This document shows, in pieces, positions 61,332 to 64,000 of a stretch of 64,000 nucleotides of DNA; position 1 is the first letter of the stretch, and each line of letters begins with the position of its first letter. The position numbers and the translations under genes are program-made. The notes beneath the pieces were generated by a model. The model was not told the origin of the DNA, made no database searches, and saw only the letters and a list, made by a program, of their open reading frames with translations. The DNA is from Ophthalmolycus amberensis (lineage: Eukaryota; Chordata; Actinopteri; Perciformes; Zoarcidae): the NCBI GenBank assembly GCA_024529925.1, contig JAFEUB010001490.1, positions 743,501-807,500 of the forward strand, written 5' to 3'.

Positions 61332-61356
61332 GTGTGTGTGTGTGTGTGTGTGTGTG
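61332..61356. repeat. TG microsatellite
   Basis: About 12 TG units in intronic sequence. Confidence 0.9.
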
Positions 61357-61600
61357 CCTCGCAGAGCAGTGACAGTGTTTTCTTCTGAGCTTCTGTCCCA
61401 GCCCGCTAAATGTCTGGAAAGCAAAGCTGTGTAAAGGAATGTGGACAGAGGCCAGGGGGGTTCTAACGTACTGCAGGCTTTCTAGGAAAACCCATGGAGC
61501 TCAAAGAACCCCCTCTGAAACCATCCAACAACACATAATTCCTCTTTTATTCTCAGCCCCCCTTATGTCAGTCCTGCTTCAATACCTTATGTAATTAGGG

Positions 61601-61640
<40 letters not shown>

Positions 61641-61668
61641 CACACACACACACACACACGCGCACACA
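61601..61668. repeat. CA microsatellite with CG interruptions
   Basis: About 34 dinucleotide units, mostly CA, with GCGC at both ends; could form Z-DNA. Confidence 0.95.
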
Positions 61669-63239
61669 TCTGCAGGCCAGAACACAATGTGCATTGGGAG
61701 CAACATTAGCTTTTGTGAAGATTGACACACAGACCAAAACGTTTCATAACCAAACTCCAGTGGTGCACGCTCACACGCTGCCACCTCGACTATGTGTACA
61801 AAGCAAGGGGAATGTCAGATAACACATTCAGAGGGGAGACATTGCCCCACTGCGCCTTTATAGAGCAAAGAGTTGTTTGTTGCTCTATTAACGATCTGAA
61901 AGTTAAATACAGCTTTATTATAAGTATTTATTAGGGCTGTACACAAATCAGAATTGTTTTCATTTGAATCAGATTTGGCTGTTCAAAACGAAGACCGACT
62001 CGTTCCTTATTTTGATATCGACTATCTGGTAATCAGAACACCCATCACCCTTCATATCTGTGCTCTTTTAAACCTTTAATCATAAAAACATTGGTTGTAC
62101 AAAGTTCTTCATATATAGCCACTTAAAATGAAAATAAAAACAACGACTTAACTTGAACTATTTCAAATTGACTGAGGGGTCACCTAAGGATGATAAAACG
62201 CTATCCTTGCAGTATTTGGCAGTTGGGGGATTTCAAAGTCTGGCCACCTTAAATGAAATCTTTGTGAATGATTTTTCAATGTAAAAGCAAAACAAACAGA
62301 CCTCCTGTTATCCCTCCACAAAGATCCAAACTGCAAAGCTGTGCTGTGCAGCATGAGTGAGAGAGAGGAAAGAGAGCCCGGACACAAAACACCTTATAAT
62401 TAGCCCGTCTAGTCCCACACTGCTGCAGCTTGCTTAACGTTAACATCTCCACGAAGGAGGACGGGGAGCAGCTCAGTGTGTGTTTAAGACCGTCATTAAA
62501 AGCAGCGAAGGAGCAGAGCTCCTCCAAACTACAGGCAGGATGAGGAGGACCTGCAGTCTGTCCCACATGCAGCCCTGCAGCCTCCTGGCCGCAGCTACTC
62601 TGTGAGGCAGGCAGGGAGCAGCTACTTCTTACCGCTGTAGCAGCAGGTTTGCAGCATTCATAAAAGCTGGCAGACTTTTAAACAAAAAACTTTATAATGT
62701 TAAGTTTTAAACATTTTAAAACTTCTTCAATGCTTCAACATTAATGTCATTTGCCTCATCAGTGTGCCTCATATTTTACGGTACGCCCAGAGGCCTTCTA
62801 CACATTGGGGGCTTGAAGAATACACGAAAATGCAAAATACTCTGCTTTGAATATTTTGTATTAAAACTATTCACACCAGCAGTGGATTAGAGCAGCAGAT
62901 ATTAAGACGATAACCACTCACAAACTCTTCTGACTACTCAGCCAGACCGGCCAAACCAAATGCCATCAAAGGCCGTGTGACCACCCCAGGAAGAGAGGGA
63001 GGAGAGCTGTGATAAGAGCTAAGCTAACACAGCTAGGACCCAAGGTTATTCCACCAGCCTGCTCCTGGCTAAAGTCCAGTAAAATGGAAGACTCCGTGAG
63101 AAGAGGGGAGGCGGGCTCTGTGGTTACATCAAGGGTGCTTGGTGTTCAAAGGTAATCAAAGTTCAAAGACAACAGGCCGTTCTCATTTTCCAGTTTGTGC
63201 ATCCTTGATTTCTTTCTTCACCTCCTCTCCTCTCATAGT

Positions 63240-63590
63240 AGTCTCACCCTTGGGAGGAGGCAAGAAGGAGAGGCTGGTTCTCCAGCACATCAAAGACAAC
63301 CTCCCAGCCAGCCTGGACCCTCAACCAGTTTGTATACAGAGCCAGCAGATCCACAGAGGCTGGCGTCTCCACTGACTCCACTCAGCCCTCACTCATCTTG
63401 AAAATAACAACAACAACTACATAAGAATGAGGTTTATTGATTTCACTCTCCCCATGAAACTGATTGGATAACTTATCCCTCTGGGCTCCAGTTCATCACT
63501 CTGCAACTGGTTATTAGACTTCCTCACAAACACACCCTAGGCAGCTCCAACACCAAACACATTTCATGGGAACTCATCTTCTAGCTTTTA
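63240..63590 (+). pseudogene. LINE reverse transcriptase relic
   Basis: Plus-strand pieces read LVLQHIKDNLPASLDPQ, then in another frame ALTHLENNNNNYIRMRFIDF, and SSLCNWLLDFLTN, the usual order in fish CR1/Rex1-like reverse transcriptases. The frame shifts at about 63325 and there is a stop near 63470. It has no catalytic box and is inactive. Confidence 0.65.
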
Positions 63591-64000
63591 GGATATTTCA
63601 TTACCAACAGACATTGTGACACTGCTAGTGTGGCTAAGAATGTTCTGTGTAAATCTGTATATTCTGAACCAGATCTGAGTCAGGGTTAGGGCTGGGGTTT
63701 GATTATCAAAAGACTAGAAAAAAAGAAAAATCAGGGCTTAGTTTGCAGAATTATGCTCGAGCATTACTTTTATATTTGAAAGAGAAGATGCATGCAGTGC
63801 ATACTGCCCACAAAGTATGTACGGTAGGTCTAGCTATTACACAGGATTCATTTCGTTCGACCTCTGCATTGACCCAATCTCCAGCCCCGTTTGGACCTTA
63901 AAACGGCACACATTTGAACTCCATATGGTTAGCTTCGGCTATAACTGTGTCATAGTACCTGTAGCCCTGAACCATAGGGGAACCACTGCATCAGAAGCAT

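Larger units (their letters stand above)
59790..64000 (-). other. ulk2 5' intronic region with microsatellites and a LINE relic
   Basis: I found no match to the missing N-terminal kinase exons (glycine loop, catalytic Lys, ELQHENIV-type helix) on the minus strand, so these lie further right. The stretch holds G-runs (59888-59899 and 59939-59954), dinucleotide repeats and the LINE relic at 63240-63590. Confidence 0.6.

Noticed and set aside
59790..64000. Possible remaining N-terminal exons of ulk2
   Set aside because: I scanned the minus strand for the expected kinase N-lobe sequence and saw nothing convincing, so I left these unannotated.

Overview
The window looks like nuclear DNA of a ray-finned fish, most likely a spiny-rayed (acanthomorph) teleost. 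Split vertebrate genes with GT-AG introns sit in AT-rich DNA full of teleost-type repeats: tRNA-derived SINEs, hAT and TTAA-type MITEs, Tc1 and LINE remnants, and many microsatellites. Species-level placement is inference.

All three protein-coding genes lie on the minus strand. From right to left: (1) ulk2, the autophagy-initiating Ser/Thr kinase, with 24 coding exons between 59789 and 27495. Its first coding exons (about 80 residues, glycine-rich loop and catalytic lysine) lie beyond the right edge. (2) A complete aldh3a2-like fatty aldehyde dehydrogenase (copy 2), with nine firm coding exons from 21851 to 12027 and a probable tiny terminal exon near 7570-7584. (3) A second aldh3a2-like gene in tandem (copy 1), with eight coding exons from 5423 to 184 and its last exon(s) past the left edge. 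Joining the exons by hand keeps one open frame in every gene, and the exon lengths of the two aldh3 copies match (232, 86, 209, 118, 142, 167 and 100 nt). ULK2 beside ALDH3A genes is the arrangement I recall from mammals, so the block looks ancient.

Region by region: 1-6900 is copy 1 with an intact 1.2-kb hAT MITE and a TTAA MITE in its introns. 7200-22250 is copy 2, whose introns hold SINEs, a 1.1-kb 35-bp minisatellite and dispersed repeats. 22250-24600 is intergenic, with a Tc1-like relic flanked by 179-bp repeats. 24640-27494 is the inferred ulk2 3' UTR. 27495-33084 is a tight cluster of EAT-domain and linker exons. The intron 37706-48898 holds a three-level nest of hAT-type insertions (40717-48579). 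48899-59789 carries the remaining linker exons and the kinase exons, again with MITE and LINE debris. 59790-64000 is intron with microsatellites and a LINE relic.

The most striking structures are the nested hAT insertions, each with an 8-bp target duplication. The middle one is a 5-kb foldback with nearly identical arms carrying mirror-image minisatellites. The two aldh3 copies also show patchy near-identity restricted to exon 4 and part of exon 2, which suggests gene conversion. I found no new enzymatic system, RNA gene or CRISPR array.
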